64,000 nt of DNA, from the NCBI RefSeq assembly GCF_043194295.1, contig NZ_JBAFVK010000006.1; one strand, written 5' to 3'. The notes beneath the pieces were generated by a model. That model did no database searches. It saw nothing but the letters and a program-made list of their open reading frames with translations, and was not told the DNA's origin. The translations under genes were made by a program, and so were the position numbers. Origin of the DNA: Xanthobacter autotrophicus. GTDB lineage: Bacteria > Pseudomonadota > Alphaproteobacteria > Rhizobiales > Xanthobacteraceae. Below are positions 1-11,221 of this stretch, piece by piece. Position 1 is the stretch's first letter. Each line of letters begins with the position of its first letter.

Positions 1-515
1 CCGTGTTATAAGGAGCCCCCCCCGACGTGTCAACAGGGTGCCTCCAGCAGATAATTGCACCGGTGTGACGCTGTGGACATGTTGGCCGGCTATTCGCCGC
101 GAAATGTTGCAGTGCAACGCTTTGATGCCTGTGCATAACTTGCACTGCGGCAAGCGCCGGCTGCCCCGCCCGGCGGGCGCAGCGCGAAAAAGAGATTCGG
201 AGTTCGCCGCGGTCGGTCAGAATTTTCGGCGTGCCGCCAAATTCGGAACGCGCATCCGTCCTGTTCGGCGTAGCCGCCGCCCGGATGCGCCCCCGCGCCG
301 GCACCATCTGTGTTCGCCTGTGTATTAGTACGCGCGCGCGTAAAACGCGGATCCCCTGCCTGGAGCGCGTGCTTGGAGCCATTCGAGGGTTCGCGCTTGC
401 CATGCTTTTGCCGCGACCTGCCCCTCACATGCCGCACGACATTGACGGGTCGCATGGCGAAAGGCATGGTCCGCTTTACGTCTTGGGAAAAGTTAAGCCT
501 TAGAGCCGGATCCGA
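1..515. other. Left-edge intergenic region without a convincing gene
   Basis: No open frame here has a recognisable product. The stretch holds a perfect 13-bp palindrome, GTTGCA-G-TGCAAC at 106-118, and a TTGACG that could be a -35 near 442. No matching -10 is convincing. It probably carries the promoter of the downstream M23 gene and possibly of a gene beyond the left edge. Confidence 0.5.
106..118. promoter_or_regulatory. 13-bp palindrome GTTGCA-G-TGCAAC, possible operator
   Basis: The two 6-bp arms are perfect. The 13-mer ATGTTGCAGTGCA (104-116) recurs at 26840-26852, upstream of the TIGR02302 gene. TGC/GCA-type sites are reported for PhaR, the polyhydroxybutyrate-granule regulator of alphaproteobacteria, so PhaR is one candidate. 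No phasin gene is visible here, so this is only a suggestion. Confidence 0.35.
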
Positions 516-2708
516 TTGGATGGCGAGACGCTGATCGGCGTGCCGGTCTCTAAACGTGAGAAAGAGAACGCGTTCTCCGGTCGGCTTGCGCTGCAAGAGG
601 AGCGGCGTGTGCTCCAGCGCTGTCGGCGCGCTCAGCTGAAGGGACGGATTTTGCAGCATCGACGATCTGCCGGAGCCTGGCGCGATGCCACAAGCGCAGC
701 CGGGCTTGGCGACGATCCCCCGCTCGGGGTGGACGGAGATGAGGAAGATATCGATCGGCGCCGGGTGTCCGTGCGCTGGTTCGCGGCGACGCTTCTGACG
801 GCCCTGTGCGGGTCGTTCCTCATGGGCGGCGCCGTCTACGCTGCGCTCGACGGGGAACACCGCTTTGCCCTGATGCCCGAAAAGGTGCGCAACGCCATCC
901 GCGGCGCCCTCGCCGTCGGCGAGCGACCGGTCAATTCCGCCCGCAAGGGCGACCGCATGTCCCTGCTCGGCGACAGTGCCTCCGCCCGCCAGACCTTCCG
1001 CGTTTCCACCGCCACCAAGGTCGGCGACCGCGAGATCATCAAGGTGCGGCCGTTTACCCGCGTGGCGGCTAACCTCGCCATGAGCTCCACCTCGGTCTCC
1101 GCCAATATTCCGCGCTTCAACCCGGCCCAGGTGGTGGCTGAATCGGTTTCCAAGGAAGAGGCGGCGCCCCAGGCCGAGCCCACCGGCGAAGTCACCCTGG
1201 TGATGCGCGACCTGTCGAGCCTGCCGCAGAGCACCAAGCTCGGCGCCGCGGTGCCCATGGAGAACGTGCTGGTGAAGGTGCGCGAGGTGGCCGAGCTGAG
1301 CCGGGCCCAGCCGGGCCAGGGCACCCCCGGCGCCCTGCCACACGCCATCGTCGGCGGGACCGGCTTCGCCCCGGCCGCCTCACCCACACCCTATCTGTCC
1401 TACGCCAGCGTCGGCGACGCCCTGAGCAGCGGCGCCGGCCTGCCGGGAAGCGCGATGCCCGGCGCCCATGCGCCAGGCCTGCCGGCGCAGCAGGCGGCGC
1501 CCGGCAACATCAGCTTCGTACCCAAGACCTCGGATGAGACCTCCGGCGGCAACGACTGGTCCGACACCGCCGTGGTGGTGAAGAAGGGCGACACCATCGC
1601 CTCCATCCTCATCGACAACGGCGTCTCCAAGGACGATGCCCGCGCCGCCGCCGCCGCCTTCGGCCGGGGCCGCGACGGCCAGGTGAAGGACGGCCTGCGC
1701 ATGCGCATGCTGCTCCAGGAGGAGAACAAGAAGATCCGCCCGTTGCGGGTTTCGATCTTCAGCGACCTCGGCCACGAGGGCACCGTCGCTTTGTCCGACA
1801 AGGACACGTTCGTGAACGTCCCCGAGCCGTCCGAGACCGAGATCGCCGGCATTTCCGAGGACACGGAAGACGATGACAGCGGGCCAGGCATCCGCCTCTA
1901 CGAGAGCGTCTACGAAACCTGCCTGCGCAACGATGTCCCGCGCAGCGTCATCGCCGATATCATCCGCGTCTATTCCTTCGACGTGGACTTCCAGCGACGG
2001 GTGCGGCCGGGCGACAATTTCGAGATCCTGTTCTCCGACGATCCCGGCGCCGCCAACGATGTGCTCTACGCCGCGCTCACGGTGAACAAGGAAACCCGGC
2101 GCTATTATCGCTTCCAGACCTCCGACGACGGCGTGGTCGACTATTACGACGACGACGGCAAGAGCGCGAAGAAGTTCCTGGTCAGAAAGCCGCTCGCAGG
2201 GGGCATCATGCGCTCGCCCTTCGGCTATCGCCGCCACCCCATCCTCGGCTATTCCAAGCTGCATACCGGCGTGGACTGGGCCGATTCCATCGGCACCCCC
2301 ATCTATGCGGCGGGCAACGGCACCATCATCTATGCCACCTGGAAATCCGGCTACGGCAAGCACACCGAGATCCAGCACGCCAACGGCTATGTAACCACCT
2401 ATTCCCATCAGTCCGGATTTGCCCGCGGCATCCGCGAGGGCATGACGGTGCGCCAGGGCCAGCTCATCGGCTACATCGGCACCACCGGCCTCTCCACCGG
2501 ACCGCACCTTCACTACGAGGTGAAGATCAACGGCAATTTCGTGGATCCCATGCGTATCCGCCTGCCGCGCGGTCGGGCTCTGGATGGCCGCTTCCTCGCC
2601 GAGTTCAAGCGCGAGCGCGAGCGCATCGAGGCGCTGCTGAGTCACGCGCCGGTGCCGCCCAAGGTGGCGAGCGCCAGCGCCGGCGCCAAGAAGGCCGCCA
2701 GCAACTGA
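516..2708 (+). CDS. M23 family peptidoglycan endopeptidase, membrane anchored
   Basis: This is a LytM-type metallopeptidase expected to cut peptide cross-links in the periplasm. A membrane segment lies near residues 88-108 of the longest frame and is followed by a long Pro/Ala-rich linker. A LysM-like stretch (VVVKKGDTIASIL) sits near 350, and the M23 domain occupies about 565-680. The zinc ligands appear intact: H and D in HTGVDWAD and the HLH of GPHLHYE. The frame opens at a TTG without a good ribosome site. An in-frame TTG at 651 is preceded by AAGGGACGG at good spacing and would give 685 residues, close to the relatives as I recall them, so the true start is probably 651. No membrane partner of the FtsX/EnvC type is adjacent. 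Confidence 0.85.
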   Translation: MDGETLIGVPVSKREKENAFSGRLALQEERRVLQRCRRAQLKGRILQHRRSAGAWRDATSAAGLGDDPPLGVDGDEEDIDRRRVSVRWFAATLLTALCGSFLMGGAVYAALDGEHRFALMPEKVRNAIRGALAVGERPVNSARKGDRMSLLGDSASARQTFRVSTATKVGDREIIKVRPFTRVAANLAMSSTSVSANIPRFNPAQVVAESVSKEEAAPQAEPTGEVTLVMRDLSSLPQSTKLGAAVPMENVLVKVREVAELSRAQPGQGTPGALPHAIVGGTGFAPAASPTPYLSYASVGDALSSGAGLPGSAMPGAHAPGLPAQQAAPGNISFVPKTSDETSGGNDWSDTAVVVKKGDTIASILIDNGVSKDDARAAAAAFGRGRDGQVKDGLRMRMLLQEENKKIRPLRVSIFSDLGHEGTVALSDKDTFVNVPEPSETEIAGISEDTEDDDSGPGIRLYESVYETCLRNDVPRSVIADIIRVYSFDVDFQRRVRPGDNFEILFSDDPGAANDVLYAALTVNKETRRYYRFQTSDDGVVDYYDDDGKSAKKFLVRKPLAGGIMRSPFGYRRHPILGYSKLHTGVDWADSIGTPIYAAGNGTIIYATWKSGYGKHTEIQHANGYVTTYSHQSGFARGIREGMTVRQGQLIGYIGTTGLSTGPHLHYEVKINGNFVDPMRIRLPRGRALDGRFLAEFKRERERIEALLSHAPVPPKVASASAGAKKAASN

Positions 2709-2917
2709 GGACAGGTCTTGAGAGCTTTCAGGCCAGGCCCGCCTGAAGGCAAATCCCCGCATCGTCCAGCCGGCCTGCGATGCCGCCGGGCCGGCGCGTG
2801 ATCCACCCCGGGGATAGGTGCGCGAGCTATCCCGCCTGCGACAGCGGCGGATGTTCCGGTCCCGTTGGGACCGCGCCAGTATGCGCCGCCCGTTTTCGAC
2901 CACTGCGAGCACCGCTC

Positions 2918-3841
2918 ATGATCCGCTTCGCCCGCCGCCTTGCCCTGCAGACCGCCGGCGCCGTCCTTCTCGCCGCCAGCCTGCCCCTTGCCGCCTTGGC
3001 GGGACAAGCGGACGACGACTATATCGCCGCCCGCAACACGGCCGAGGCGGCGCTCGCCGCGGCGGAGAAGGCGGGAGCGAACCCGGACGATCTGTACAAG
3101 CGCGACGAGACCGCCCTCGCGGCGCTGGAAAAGCGCATGGCCGCGCTCCTCGGCCAGCTCAAGTTCAAGGGCCTCGACGCCCAGCCTACCTTTTCGCCGG
3201 GCACCCTGCTGGACGGCCAGATCGAATCGGGCGAGCCCGACGGCCTGCGGTTTTCAGACACCGACTTCACCACGCGCCTGCTGGTCTCTCCCGAGCCGGT
3301 CTTCACCTCCTGGCTCGCCGGTCGCGCCAAGGAGGAGAATGCCCCGCCGGCGCTTGCAGGTGGCATCAAGGCCGCCATGGCCAGCGATATTTTCTATACC
3401 TACGCCATCAGCAGCGACGCCGCCTTCTCCAGCTATGTGGAACTTCCAGTCGCGGCCGGCGAGGGCGAGACCGCCTATGCCGCCCTCGGCCTTTTCAGCC
3501 AGGATGTGGCGGCGAACCAGGTGCCCGACAGCATCGTCATCACCCGCATCGCCAGCGGACGCGTGATCATCGGCACCAGCGAGGCGAAGGTAGCCATCAA
3601 GTCCATTCCGGCCTGCGATCAGGTCTGGAAGACCTATGCCGCCAAGGCCAAGACGCTGCGCGCCGCGGCGCAGAAGTCGAAGAAGGACGACGATCCGCGC
3701 TGGGACGACGCCTCCCGTGCCGAGGACGACGGCTCCGCCGCCTATCGCGCCTGCTTCGCGAAGGAGGCCAGGAGCCAGCCCTTCTTCGCCGCCGCAGTGG
3801 CGCGCGCCGAAGCCCTGCTTCAGACCGCGCGCGGCAAATGA
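2918..3841 (+). CDS. Secreted protein of unknown function
   Basis: I do not recognise a family. The 307-residue product starts MIRFARRLALQ and has a textbook Sec signal peptide of about 28 residues ending LAALAG. An Ala-rich helical stretch follows (about 30-75, coiled-coil-like, rich in A/E/K), then a mixed alpha/beta body. Two Cys lie near the C-terminus (IPACDQVW and YRACFAKE), spaced so that they could form a disulfide in the periplasm. The frame is open further upstream, but the signal peptide fixes the start at 2918. It follows the M23 gene on the same strand by about 200 nt, so an envelope role is a reasonable guess only. Confidence 0.75.
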   Translation: MIRFARRLALQTAGAVLLAASLPLAALAGQADDDYIAARNTAEAALAAAEKAGANPDDLYKRDETALAALEKRMAALLGQLKFKGLDAQPTFSPGTLLDGQIESGEPDGLRFSDTDFTTRLLVSPEPVFTSWLAGRAKEENAPPALAGGIKAAMASDIFYTYAISSDAAFSSYVELPVAAGEGETAYAALGLFSQDVAANQVPDSIVITRIASGRVIIGTSEAKVAIKSIPACDQVWKTYAAKAKTLRAAAQKSKKDDDPRWDDASRAEDDGSAAYRACFAKEARSQPFFAAAVARAEALLQTARGK

Positions 3842-3891
3842 TCGATCGGCCGCGGGTCCGGGCGGTCCGCGCCTTCAGCCGGCGGCGCCCA

Positions 3892-4311
3892 TCACACCGC
3901 CCAGAAGGCGGCCGCGCCCTCGGGCAGGGTGGCGAGGACATGGTCGAGCTTTTCCTCCTCCATGTTCCGCCGCAGGGCCGCCGCCACATCGGCGATGGCG
4001 GAGACCGGCGCGAAATTGTGGTGCCGACGCAAATCCTGCACTTCGGCCGTCAGTGTTGCCCGGTCCGTGAATGTCCGCCGCGGCTCCGCCGGATCCCAAT
4101 CCGCGACGAAGATCGCCCGGAGCACGGGTGGCAGCACGCCGGCAAAACGGATGGCGTCATCCAGCGACAGGCGCCGCCGGAACACCCGCAGCACCCCGTC
4201 CACCATGGTGTAGGCCTGATTGCGCGTGCCGAGGCCCGCCGTGTCCCGCGCGTCGGCCAGGAAGCGCTCGAAATCCTCGGTGGCGTGCTGGAGATCCATC
4301 GGTATCGGCAT
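3892..4311 (-). CDS. DUF2267 domain protein
   Basis: The 139-residue protein is almost entirely a DUF2267 domain, recognised by the N-terminal helix (FERFLADARDTAGL), the R-x-A-Y-x-x-x-D-G-V-L-x-V-F-R-R-R-L block and the VLPPVLRAIFVADW segment. The function of the family is unknown. Members are small helical cytoplasmic proteins common in alphaproteobacteria. GGGGAG precedes the ATG at 4311 at good spacing. The gene sits downstream of clpB on the same strand but beyond a strong terminator, so it is probably transcribed separately. Confidence 0.8.
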   Translation of the reverse strand: MPIPMDLQHATEDFERFLADARDTAGLGTRNQAYTMVDGVLRVFRRRLSLDDAIRFAGVLPPVLRAIFVADWDPAEPRRTFTDRATLTAEVQDLRRHHNFAPVSAIADVAAALRRNMEEEKLDHVLATLPEGAAAFWAV

Positions 4312-4361
4312 CGTTCGCTCCCCGGTCCGGCGCGAACGCCATAGACCTTGCGGGAGACATG

Positions 4362-4391
4362 AAAAAGGCCCTCCCGATGGGGAGGGCCTTT
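4362..4391 (-). terminator. Rho-independent terminator of clpB
   Basis: A perfect 9-bp GC stem (4367-4375 with 4380-4388) closes a GATG loop. Read on the minus strand it is followed by five T residues. It lies 31 nt past the clpB stop codon. The flanking A and T tracts make it potentially bidirectional. Confidence 0.9.
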
Positions 4392-4422
4392 CTGTTCTCA
4401 GCCGCTCAGGACCGGACCGTCA

Positions 4423-7062
<2,640 letters not shown>

Positions 7063-7381
7063 GTCTCTCCTCCTTCTCGCGCCCGGTACCTTCTCAGGAA
7101 GCATAGGGGGCACGGTGGGACACGGTCCCGGCATCCCCGGCTACCGCCACACAGGTGGAACAAACCTGCGCCGTGCTTCATGTGGGTGTGGCAACGGGGC
7201 AACGGAAGGGGTCGATGGCTGATTTCGCGCTGATCCTGCACGCGCAAGGCCCAGACCCCTTTCGTACCGATCGGCAGATTGGACCGATCCGCACCCGCCG
7301 CCTTGATCCAGGCGAAATTTCCATGGCCTTGACCATCGATGCCCGGCATGGGAGGGGCGGCCCCGAACCGGAGAGATCGCC
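7063..7381. other. Divergent intergenic region between clpB and the MOSC gene
   Basis: Apart from the two ribosome sites no gene is visible. On the minus strand CCTATGC (around 7102-7108) resembles the -10 element of alphaproteobacterial heat-shock (sigma-32) promoters. A CTTG-type -35 at the expected distance is absent, so a heat-shock promoter for clpB is expected from biology but not demonstrated by this sequence. Confidence 0.4.
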
Positions 7382-8212
7382 ATGCCCGTGCCTGTGCCCC
7401 CAGCGCCCGTCTCGCCCGCCGCCTCGACCGCTTCAGCGCAGGCCCTGCCCACAGCCACGCTCAAGGCCATCTACCGCCATCCCGTGAAGGGCCTGTCGCC
7501 GGAAGCCCTCGATGCGGTGACGCTTGAGGCAGGCGCCTTCTTCCCGAACGACCGGCTGTATGCAGTGGAGAACGGCCCCAGCGGGTTTGATCCCGACGCC
7601 CCGGCCTACCGGCCCAAGACCGCCTTCCTCATGCTGATGCGCGACGCGCGCCTTGCCGGCCTCGCCTCCCGCTATGAACAGGAAACGGCAACGCTCACGC
7701 TCGCCCTCGACGGCCATGAGGCGGTCCGCGCCGACCTTTCCACGGCGGATGGCCGGGCGGAGGTGGAAGCCTTCCTCACCTTCTATATGGGCGAGGAGGC
7801 GCGCGGACCCTTGCGGCTGCTCACCGCGCCGGAGGGCTTCCGCTTCACCGATTCCGTGCGCTCGGGCTTCCTGTCCCTGCTCAACCTCGACAGCGTGCGC
7901 GATCTGGAAGTCCGCATGGGCGCCCCCCTCGACCCCCGGCGCTTCCGCATGAACCTGCATCTGGAAGGCTGGCCCGCCGGTGCGGAATTGGAGCTTGCGG
8001 GCCAGCGCCTGAAGATGGGCACGGCCGAGATCGCCGTACTCAAGCGCACCGAGCGCTGCGCCGCCGTGAACGTGAACCCGCAGACCGCCGCCCGCGACCT
8101 CAACGTGGTGAAGGGGCTGATGGTGGCCTACGGCCACACCGATTGCGGCATCTATGCCAAGGTGGTGCGCTCCGGGCGCGTGGCAGTGGGCGACACGGTG
8201 GCCCTCGCCTGA
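7382..8212 (+). CDS. MOSC domain protein (molybdenum-cofactor-binding type)
   Basis: The 276-residue protein has an N-terminal MOSC beta-barrel (about 25-120: IYRHPVKGLSPEAL, FFPNDRLYAVEN) and a C-terminal MOSC domain (about 125-275). The conserved Cys lies in KRTERCAAVNVNPQTA, followed by the R-D-L-N-V block. Family members such as YcbX and mARC bind molybdenum cofactor and reduce N-hydroxylated compounds with a redox partner. No fused 2Fe-2S domain is present, so the partner must be separate. GGAGAG precedes the ATG. A Pro/Ala-rich N-terminal extension of about 20 residues is likely disordered. Confidence 0.85.
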   Translation: MPVPVPPAPVSPAASTASAQALPTATLKAIYRHPVKGLSPEALDAVTLEAGAFFPNDRLYAVENGPSGFDPDAPAYRPKTAFLMLMRDARLAGLASRYEQETATLTLALDGHEAVRADLSTADGRAEVEAFLTFYMGEEARGPLRLLTAPEGFRFTDSVRSGFLSLLNLDSVRDLEVRMGAPLDPRRFRMNLHLEGWPAGAELELAGQRLKMGTAEIAVLKRTERCAAVNVNPQTAARDLNVVKGLMVAYGHTDCGIYAKVVRSGRVAVGDTVALA

Positions 8213-8258
8213 GGGGGCCTTGCTCCGCACGAACCCCATCCAAGGAGAGGAAAACGCC

Positions 8259-8657
8259 ATGTCTCTCTCATCAGAGTCTCTCTCACTCGCCTCGCTTCTG
8301 CCCATCCGCCGGTCGTCCGCCCTCGCTCCGGTGGTGCTCGCCGCGATGGTCCTCGCCCTCGCCCCGGCCGGAGCGGCAAGCTTCGACTGCACCACCGCCC
8401 GCGCGGCGGACGAGAAGGCAGTCTGCGACAGCTGCGACCTCGCCCAGCTCGATGTGAAGATGTCCACCCTCTACGGCGTCCTTACCAAGCTGGTCGCCAT
8501 GGGCCAGCGCGGCATGATCCAGGACGCCCAGCGGGCCTGGCTGGCGCAGCGCTCCACCTGCGGCGGCGATACCGGCTGCCTCGCCACCGCCTACAAGGGC
8601 CGGATCGGCCAGTTGGAAACCGCGCTGGGTGAGATCTATTCCCGTGGCCCCTTCTGA
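8259..8657 (+). CDS. Secreted LprI-like (DUF1311) protein
   Basis: After a signal peptide of roughly 40 residues (hydrophobic core VVLAAMVLALAPAGA) comes a compact Cys-rich LprI-type domain. It has six Cys in the pattern FDC...AVCDSCDLAQLD...STC...GCLATAY, with the Q-R-A-W-L-x-x-R-x-x-C core of the family. LprI proteins are described as lysozyme inhibitors in mycobacteria, and the role elsewhere is not settled. AAGGAGAGG precedes the ATG at 8259. The upstream extension of the frame overlaps the MOSC gene and is not real. The product is 132 residues and periplasmic. Confidence 0.8.
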   Translation: MSLSSESLSLASLLPIRRSSALAPVVLAAMVLALAPAGAASFDCTTARAADEKAVCDSCDLAQLDVKMSTLYGVLTKLVAMGQRGMIQDAQRAWLAQRSTCGGDTGCLATAYKGRIGQLETALGEIYSRGPF

Positions 8658-8706
8658 GGCATGTTGGGGTGACCTGAGCGGGTCCGGCGGCCCGTCAGGA
8701 GAGCCT

Positions 8707-8745
8707 TTCGCGTTTCAGGGCGGTCGCGCTGCATTGAAACGCGAA
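8707..8745. repeat. 11-bp perfect inverted repeat between LprI-like and HAD genes
   Basis: TTCGCGTTTCA (8707-8717) pairs exactly with TGAAACGCGAA (8735-8745) across a 17-nt loop. A run of five T occurs about 18 nt further on, too far for a classical terminator. It could be a weak terminator for the upstream gene or an operator for the HAD gene. Confidence 0.5.
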
Positions 8746-8831
8746 CGCCGTCCCATCCTCTGTTTTTCACGCGCTTTCGCCGCGCGCGCGGCCATCCGCG
8801 TCGCCCGGAAGCGCTCCAGCCGCGGCGTTCC

Positions 8832-9581
8832 ATGACCCTTGCTCCCATACGCCCTTTTCCCGGCACGCCTTCCGTTGTGTTCGACGCGGTGGACACCTGG
8901 GTGTTCGACCTCGACAACACCCTCTACCCCGCCCACCACGACCTCTGGTCCCAGATCGACGCCCGCATGAAGGGCTATATTTCCGACCTTCTGGGCATTC
9001 CGCCCGAAGACGCCTTCCGCATCCAGAAGGACTATTACCGCCGCTACGGCACGTCCCTGCGCGGCCTGATGATCGAGCACGGGGTGGAGCCGGACGCCTT
9101 CCTCAACCATGTGCACGACGTGGACCTGTCGGGGCTCGACGCCTCGCCGCGCCTCGCCGCCGCCATCGAGGCACTCCCGGGGGCGAAGATCGTCTACACC
9201 AACGGCTCGGAGCGCCACGCCCGCAACGTGCTGGAAAAGCTGGGCATGGACGCCCATTTCGCCGCCGTGCACGACATCGTGGCCGCCGAATTCCACCCCA
9301 AGCCCACCGAGGAAGCCTATCTGCGCTTTCTGAGGGCGCATGGCGTGGACCCGACCCGGTCCGCCATGTTCGAGGACCTCGCCCGCAACCTTGAGGTGCC
9401 GCACCGGCTCGGCATGGTCACCGTGCTGGTGGTGCCGCCGGGCGAAACCGTCGCCGCGCGCGAGAGCTGGGAGTTCGAGGGCCGCGAGGACGCCTATGTG
9501 GACCACATCACCACCGACCTTGCCGGCTTCCTCGAAACCGTTGCGCGGCAAGCCCCGCCGCCGGTGATGGAGCAGGACTAA
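8832..9581 (+). CDS. HAD-family pyrimidine 5'-nucleotidase
   Basis: This is a haloacid-dehalogenase-type phosphatase of the pyrimidine 5'-nucleotidase (SDT1-like) group, which dephosphorylates UMP/CMP-type nucleotides. Motif I is FDLDNTLYP (residues about 25-33, with the nucleophile D and the acid/base D), motif II is VYTNGS near 120, the motif III Lys lies in FHPKPTEEAY, and motif IV is MFEDLARN near 180. A helical cap occupies about 40-100. The 249-residue length fits. The ATG at 8832 lacks a strong ribosome site, but the family start fits. It is followed by the GNAT gene after 38 nt. Confidence 0.88.
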   Translation: MTLAPIRPFPGTPSVVFDAVDTWVFDLDNTLYPAHHDLWSQIDARMKGYISDLLGIPPEDAFRIQKDYYRRYGTSLRGLMIEHGVEPDAFLNHVHDVDLSGLDASPRLAAAIEALPGAKIVYTNGSERHARNVLEKLGMDAHFAAVHDIVAAEFHPKPTEEAYLRFLRAHGVDPTRSAMFEDLARNLEVPHRLGMVTVLVVPPGETVAARESWEFEGREDAYVDHITTDLAGFLETVARQAPPPVMEQD

Positions 9582-9619
9582 GGGCACGGGCACGGGACCT
9601 TGACGGCAGAGGGGAAGCC

Positions 9620-10453
9620 ATGACCACCACCATCCGCACCCTCGATCCCGCCGAGGTGGAAACCGCCGTGGACTGGGCCGCGCGGGAGGGCTGGAATCCC
9701 GGCCTTGCCGACGCCTCCGCCTTCCTCGCCCAGGACAAAACCGCCTTCCGCGGCCTGTTTCGCGACGGCGCGCTGGCGGCAATCATCTCCGCCACGACCT
9801 ATCAAGAGCTCTTCACCTTCGTGGGGTTCTACATCTGCAGACCGGACCTGCGCGGGCAGGGGCTCGGCCTTGCCCTGTGGCAAGATACCTTCAACGGCCT
9901 CAAGGGCACGGTCGGCCTCGACGGCGTCGTGGCGCAACAGGACAATTATGCCCGCTCCGGCTTCGTGCTCGCCCATCGCAACATCCGCTATGGCGGGACG
10001 GCGCCGGCCGGCGCGAGCGATCCCCGCGTAGTGGACATCGCCCCAAACCATATGGACGGCGTGGCCACGATGGATGCCGCCTGCTTCGGCTTCGCCCGCC
10101 CCGACTTCCTGAAGGCCTGGCTTGCCCCGCCCTTCGGCCATGCCTGCGCCTTCGTCGCGGAGGGGGCGGTGAAGGGCTACGGCGTCATCCGCCGCTGCCG
10201 GGAGGGCCACAAGATCGGCCCCCTGTTCGCTGACGACGCGGAGGCGGCCGCCGCCCTTTTCGGCACGCTGGTGGCGACCGCACAGGGCGGGCCGGTGTTC
10301 CTCGACGTGCCCGAGCCCCACGCCGCCGCCCGCGCCCTGGCCGAGGGGGCGGGCCTTGCCCCGGTGTTCGAGACCGCGCGCATGTATCGAGGACCTGCCC
10401 CGCAGCTGCCGCTCCGGCGGATTTTCGGCATCACCAGCTTCGAATTGGGTTGA
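9620..10453 (+). CDS. GNAT N-acetyltransferase with two GNAT-like domains
   Basis: The N-terminal GNAT domain (about 1-135) carries the acetyl-CoA pyrophosphate loop in RPDLRGQGLGLALW. The second half (about 140-277) looks like the C-terminal acetyltransferase-like domain of YitH/HolE-type proteins (MDAACFGFARPDFLKAWL, then AFVAEGAVKGYGVIRRC). The substrate is unknown. AGAGGGGAAG precedes the ATG. It shares the strand with the HAD gene upstream and the TerB/J gene downstream with short gaps, so the three may be cotranscribed. Confidence 0.8.
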   Translation: MTTTIRTLDPAEVETAVDWAAREGWNPGLADASAFLAQDKTAFRGLFRDGALAAIISATTYQELFTFVGFYICRPDLRGQGLGLALWQDTFNGLKGTVGLDGVVAQQDNYARSGFVLAHRNIRYGGTAPAGASDPRVVDIAPNHMDGVATMDAACFGFARPDFLKAWLAPPFGHACAFVAEGAVKGYGVIRRCREGHKIGPLFADDAEAAAALFGTLVATAQGGPVFLDVPEPHAAARALAEGAGLAPVFETARMYRGPAPQLPLRRIFGITSFELG

Positions 10454-10513
10454 TCCGCCTTGAGAGCGCCGCGACACCCCGTTAGCTGCAACGCAGCAAC
10501 GGCGGAGGGACGC

Positions 10514-11221
10514 GTGGCTTACGGTCTGATCGGGGGAGCAGGTGTGGGATTTGCGCTGGGCGGGCCGCTCGGCGCCTTGCTCGGCGCGCTGGCGGGGCAT
10601 GCCCTCGACCGGCTGCTGCTCGCGCCGGCGGAAAAGCCCGCCGCCTTCTCGGTGGCGCTCATCGCTTTGTCGGCCAAGATGGCCAAGGCCGACGGGGTGG
10701 TGGTGCCGGCCGAGGTCGCGGCCTTCCGCGAGGTGTTCGACATCCCGCCCGAGGACCTCGACGCCGTGGCCCGCCTGTTCAACCTCGCCAAGCAGGACAC
10801 CGCCGGCTTCGAGGCCTACGCCCGGCAGGTGGCGCAGCTGTTCGCCGACGATCCGGACACCCGCGAGGACCTGCTGGACGCCTTGTTCCATGTGGCCAAG
10901 GCCGACCACGCCCTGCACGAGAAGGAGCTGGTGTTCCTGGAGGAGGTCGCCCGCATCCTCGGCTTCACCGGTGCCGCCTATGCCCGCATCGAGGCGCGGC
11001 ACGTGCGCCGCCCGGGCGACCCCTATGCCGTGCTCGATCTCGACCCGGGCGCCTCCGACGAGGAAGTGAAGGCGCGCTGGCGGGCGCTGGTGGCGAGCCA
11101 CCACCCCGACAAGATCGCCAGGCGCGGCCTGCCGCCCGCCGCCATCAAGCTCGCCAACGACCGGGTGGCGGCGCTGAACGCTGCCTATTCCGTCATCACC
11201 CGGCAGCGGAGGCTGGCATGA
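10514..11221 (+). CDS. TerB plus J-domain protein (DjlA-like co-chaperone)
   Basis: A Gly-rich hydrophobic N-terminus (about 5-30: GLIGGAGVGFALGG) may anchor the protein. It is followed by a TerB/DjlA helical domain (about 45-160, with the KADGVV and KADHALHEKE repeats) and a C-terminal J domain (about 165-235) with the HPD tripeptide in SHHPDKI. The role is stimulation of a DnaK at the membrane. The frame is open from a TTG at 10460, but GTG at 10514 has GGAGGG upstream and gives a family-like 235-residue start. The stop overlaps the amidase start by 4 nt (ATGA), so the two are translationally coupled. Confidence 0.85.
   Translation: MAYGLIGGAGVGFALGGPLGALLGALAGHALDRLLLAPAEKPAAFSVALIALSAKMAKADGVVVPAEVAAFREVFDIPPEDLDAVARLFNLAKQDTAGFEAYARQVAQLFADDPDTREDLLDALFHVAKADHALHEKELVFLEEVARILGFTGAAYARIEARHVRRPGDPYAVLDLDPGASDEEVKARWRALVASHHPDKIARRGLPPAAIKLANDRVAALNAAYSVITRQRRLA

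Noticed and set aside
7155..7349. Short frames between clpB and the MOSC gene
   Set aside because: They have no ribosome site, no domain and atypical composition, and they overlap each other on both strands.
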